Shown: in pieces, positions 61,663-64,000 of the stretch
How positions within the stretch are numbered: the stretch's first letter is position 1
Layout: each line of letters begins with the position of its first letter
Assembly (NCBI RefSeq): GCF_002250565.1
Contig: NZ_NMVJ01000007.1
Coordinates: 1 to 64,000, forward strand
Source: Parenemella sanctibonifatiensis
GTDB taxonomy: Bacteria; Actinomycetota; Actinomycetes; Propionibacteriales; Propionibacteriaceae
Direction of reading: 5' to 3'
DNA length: 64,000 nucleotides
Made by a program: the position numbers and the translations under genes
The notes under the pieces: model-generated
The model's input: only the letters and a program-made list of their open reading frames with translations
The model's database searches: none
What the model was told of the DNA's origin: nothing

Positions 61663-63272
61663 CCGCTGTTGCCACAGCGCGCTGGGGGGTCAAGCCGATC
61701 CTCACCCCGGCCGAGGTCGCCGCCCAGGTGACCACCGGCGACACCCTGTTCGTCGGTGGTTCCGGCGGTGGCCTGCAGGAGCCCAGCGCCTTGCTGCTGG
61801 CGCTGCGGGAACGCTTCCTGGCCGACGGTGACCCACGCGACCTGACCATCTGGCACTGCAGCGGTGTCGGTGACCGGGACACCACCGGGGTCGGTTTCCT
61901 GGCACTGGAGGGACTGGTCCGCCGCGCCGTCGGCGGCCACTGGGGCATGGCACCCGCCATGGTCGACCTCGCCGAGCGAGAGCTCATCGAGGCGTACAAC
62001 CTCCCTCAGGGTGTCATTTCCCAGCTGATGCGCGACACCGGCGGCCGTCGCCCCGGACTCATCACACCGGTCGGTCTGGGCACCTTCGTGGACCCGCGGC
62101 TGGAGGGCGGCAAGCTGAACGCCCGCACCACCGAGGACATCGTCGAGGTCATCAAGCTGGGCGGCCAGGAGCAGCTCTTCTATCACGCCCCCGACCTGGA
62201 CGTCGCCTTCCTGCGCGCCACCACCGCCGATGAGCTGGGCAACCTCTCCTTCGGCGAGGAGCCGGCGATGCTGGAGGCCTTCGCCATCGCCCAGGCCGTC
62301 AAGTCCCGCGGCGGCAAGGTCTTCGTGCAGGTGAAGTACCTCGCGGAGGCCTACTCGCTGCCGCCCCAGACCGTACGCGTGCCGGGCGGCGTGATCGACG
62401 GCATCGCCGTGGTCCCCGACCAACCCCAGACCGCAGTGCGCTGGCTGGAGCCCGGCTTCTCCGGTGCCCGAGTGCCGGCCGGCAGCCTGCCGCAGTTGCC
62501 GGCGGGGCCGCGCCGGGTCGTCGCCGAACGGGCCGCGGCCGAGATCCAGCCCGGTTCGATGGTCAACCTCGGCGTCGGGATGCCCGACGGGGTGGCACAG
62601 ATCGCAGCCGAACAGGGCTGGGACCGCACCCTCGCGTTCGCCGTCGAGCACGGCCAGATCGGCGGCGTTCCGGCCGGCGGCCTGGAGTTCGGCGCCTCCT
62701 ACAACGCCGCGGCGAGCATCGATGCGCCCTACCAGTTCGACTACTTCGACGGTGGCGGCCTCGACATCGCCTTCCTGGGGATGGCCGAGGTGGACCAGAA
62801 CGGCAACGTCAACGCCAGTCGCTACCAGGGCAGCATCGCCGGCGCCGGCGGATTCATCAACATCTCCCAAGGCACCCAGCGGGTCGTCTTCTGCGGCTCG
62901 CTGACCGCCGTCGGTGCCCGCTTCGACATCCGTGATGGCCGGATGGAAGTGCTGACCGAGGGCAAGATCAAGAAGTTCGTGCCCCAGGTCACCCAGGTCA
63001 CCTTCTCCGCTGACCGGGCCCGCGAGCTCGGCCAAGAGGTTCTCTACGTCACCGAACGCGCCGTTTTTCGGCTGGTCGCCGAGGGCATCGAGCTGATCGA
63101 GGTGGCGCCCGGCATCGACCTGCAGCGGGATGTTTTGGACCAACTCGGCTTCCAGCCGATCCTGGCAGACCCGATCAGGCAGATGGACCCGAAGTTCTTC
63201 TCACCCCCACCAGCTCGACCCTCAACCACGAGCAACCAACCCAACCCATCCAACCCGACCCAGAAGGGGTGA
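61659..63272 (+). CDS. Acyl-CoA:carboxylate CoA-transferase (propionate CoA-transferase-like)
   Basis: A 537-residue class I CoA-transferase with both halves in one chain. The N-terminal half has the oxyanion/CoA block GDTLFVGGSGGGLQEPSALL; the C-terminal half has NLGVGMPDGVAQIA, the catalytic Glu E330 in FAVEHGQIGGVPAGG, and FLGMAEVDQNGNVNAS. Order and length match propionate CoA-transferase (Pct/YdiF), which moves CoA between short-chain acids. It is coupled to the upstream IclR gene and followed after 8 bp by a TRAP binding protein; together they suggest uptake and activation of a carboxylic acid. The last 20 residues are a Pro/Asn/Thr tail. Confidence 0.88.
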   Translation: MTAVATARWGVKPILTPAEVAAQVTTGDTLFVGGSGGGLQEPSALLLALRERFLADGDPRDLTIWHCSGVGDRDTTGVGFLALEGLVRRAVGGHWGMAPAMVDLAERELIEAYNLPQGVISQLMRDTGGRRPGLITPVGLGTFVDPRLEGGKLNARTTEDIVEVIKLGGQEQLFYHAPDLDVAFLRATTADELGNLSFGEEPAMLEAFAIAQAVKSRGGKVFVQVKYLAEAYSLPPQTVRVPGGVIDGIAVVPDQPQTAVRWLEPGFSGARVPAGSLPQLPAGPRRVVAERAAAEIQPGSMVNLGVGMPDGVAQIAAEQGWDRTLAFAVEHGQIGGVPAGGLEFGASYNAAASIDAPYQFDYFDGGGLDIAFLGMAEVDQNGNVNASRYQGSIAGAGGFINISQGTQRVVFCGSLTAVGARFDIRDGRMEVLTEGKIKKFVPQVTQVTFSADRARELGQEVLYVTERAVFRLVAEGIELIEVAPGIDLQRDVLDQLGFQPILADPIRQMDPKFFSPPPARPSTTSNQPNPSNPTQKG

Positions 63273-63280
63273 TTCTCGCC

Positions 63281-64000
63281 ATGACAAAGACGTCTCGCAG
63301 ATCGGTATTGGGCCTCGGCCTGGCCACCGGTCTCGGACTGACCGCATCGGCGTGTGGAGTCAGCGATGCCCTCAACGAGGGCGCTGAGCACGTGCTGCTC
63401 GGTGGCCACCAGCTTGCCGCCGGTACGCCGTTCGACAAAGGTCTGACGAAGTTCGGCGAGCTGGTCGCCGAGAAGACCAGCGGCCGGGTACGCGTCGACG
63501 CGCACCCCAACGCGGCCCTGGGCACTGAGACGGAGATGTTCCAGGGACTCATCACCGGCACCCTCGACATCGGCATCGTCGCGCCCGGCTCGATCGCCGA
63601 GTTCTCCCCGGAGATGAGCATCCTGTCGATGCCATTCCTGGTGATCGACCGGGATCAGCGCGACGCACTGCTGACCGGCGGCATCGCCGAACGGCTCGCC
63701 GGCCTGCTCACCGAGCGTACGAAGACCCTGCCGCTGACCTACTTCGGAGGCAGCTTCCGGCAGATGTTCTTCACCCAGCCGGCCACCACGTTGGATGACA
63801 TTCGCGGACGGTTGTTCCGGGTGCAGCCCTCGGCGGTACTGACAGACTCGTTCTCCGCTGCGGTGGGCGTCCAGCCGAGCGTGGTGGCGTACAACGAGCT
63901 CTACAACGCCCTGCAGCAGGGGGTGGTCGATGGTGCTGACAACGAGCCGGTCTTCATCGACAGCCAGAAGTTCTACGAGCCTGCGCCCCACATCCTGCAG
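63281..64000 (+). CDS. TRAP transporter substrate-binding protein (DctP family), partial
   Basis: The first 240 codons of a gene that runs off the right edge. The N-terminus has a twin-arginine pattern (TSRRSVLGLGLATGLGL) and a possible lipobox (ASACG). The mature part shows the DctP family: HVLLGGHQLAAGTPFDKGLTKFGELVAEKTSGRVRVD, LGTETEMFQGLITGTLDIGIV, the FRVQPSAVLTDSF arginine that usually binds the substrate carboxylate, and ELYNALQQGVVDGADNE. The membrane subunits (DctQ/DctM) should follow outside the window. GAAGGGGTG lies before the ATG. Confidence 0.9.
   Translation, partial: MTKTSRRSVLGLGLATGLGLTASACGVSDALNEGAEHVLLGGHQLAAGTPFDKGLTKFGELVAEKTSGRVRVDAHPNAALGTETEMFQGLITGTLDIGIVAPGSIAEFSPEMSILSMPFLVIDRDQRDALLTGGIAERLAGLLTERTKTLPLTYFGGSFRQMFFTQPATTLDDIRGRLFRVQPSAVLTDSFSAAVGVQPSVVAYNELYNALQQGVVDGADNEPVFIDSQKFYEPAPHILQ

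Overview
The window is 64 kb of high-GC, gene-dense bacterial chromosome. The organism looks like an actinobacterium, probably of the Propionibacteriales (inference). Supporting signs are strong G/C third-position codon use, many apparently leaderless start codons (a -10 hexamer 6-8 nt before ATG/GTG), an LPXTG-anchored nucleotidase, an MprAB-type two-component system, tricorn protease, and the gene order rpsF-ssb-rpsR-rplI. No rRNA, tRNA, CRISPR array or prophage was found.

Layout. 0-0.3 kb: 5' end of an IS3-type transposase gene. 0.4-5.5 kb: SPFH protein, aat, an AbiEi/DUF559-like protein, an EcsC-like protein, alr. 5.5-6.6 kb: 1 kb of non-coding repeats. 6.6-10.0 kb: 2-oxoacid dehydrogenase E1alpha-E1beta-E2 operon. 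10.1-19.1 kb: DUF4282 protein, GH38 alpha-mannosidase, membrane protein, RibD-like reductase, then a lacI-enolase superfamily-hydroxyacid dehydrogenase operon. 19.2-22.3 kb: divergent phosphate-scavenging pair (glycerophosphodiesterase / cell-wall 5'-nucleotidase) with PHO-box-like repeats between them. 22.4-26.1 kb: GNAT, O-methyltransferase, a Tat-exported beta-propeller protein. 26.4-30.3 kb: heterodimeric ABC exporter. 30.5-41.1 kb: formylglycine-generating enzyme, argF/arcB, holin-like protein, low-Mr phosphatase, response regulator and kinase, YibE/F, tricorn protease, DedA. 41.5-48.0 kb: a five-gene peptide ABC importer operon ending in a LanC-like enzyme. 48.1-53.6 kb: MATE and RND exporters. 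53.6-57.6 kb: nitrilase-family hydrolase, a 1-kb Abi-like gene island, sirtuin, lipoprotein. 57.8-59.6 kb: rpsF-ssb-rpsR-rplI with an S6:S18-type leader. 59.7-64 kb: L-lactate dehydrogenase, then IclR regulator, propionate-type CoA-transferase and a TRAP binding protein that runs off the end.

The most unusual signals are: (1) sixteen copies of an approximately 75-bp imperfect palindrome with conserved ends and a conserved TTGCGCATGGCA-like apical loop, all intergenic or reaching only a stop codon and all within the first 26.3 kb; (2) a LanC-like cyclase with a Cys-Cys-Cys zinc site (CCG instead of CHG) translationally coupled to a peptide importer; (3) an Abi/HEPN-like single-gene island bounded by a 12-bp direct repeat that splits the start of the sirtuin gene; (4) an rpsF leader whose S6:S18-like fold buries the Shine-Dalgarno sequence; and (5) a four-fold 21-bp tandem repeat that carries the stop codon of the formylglycine-generating enzyme gene.
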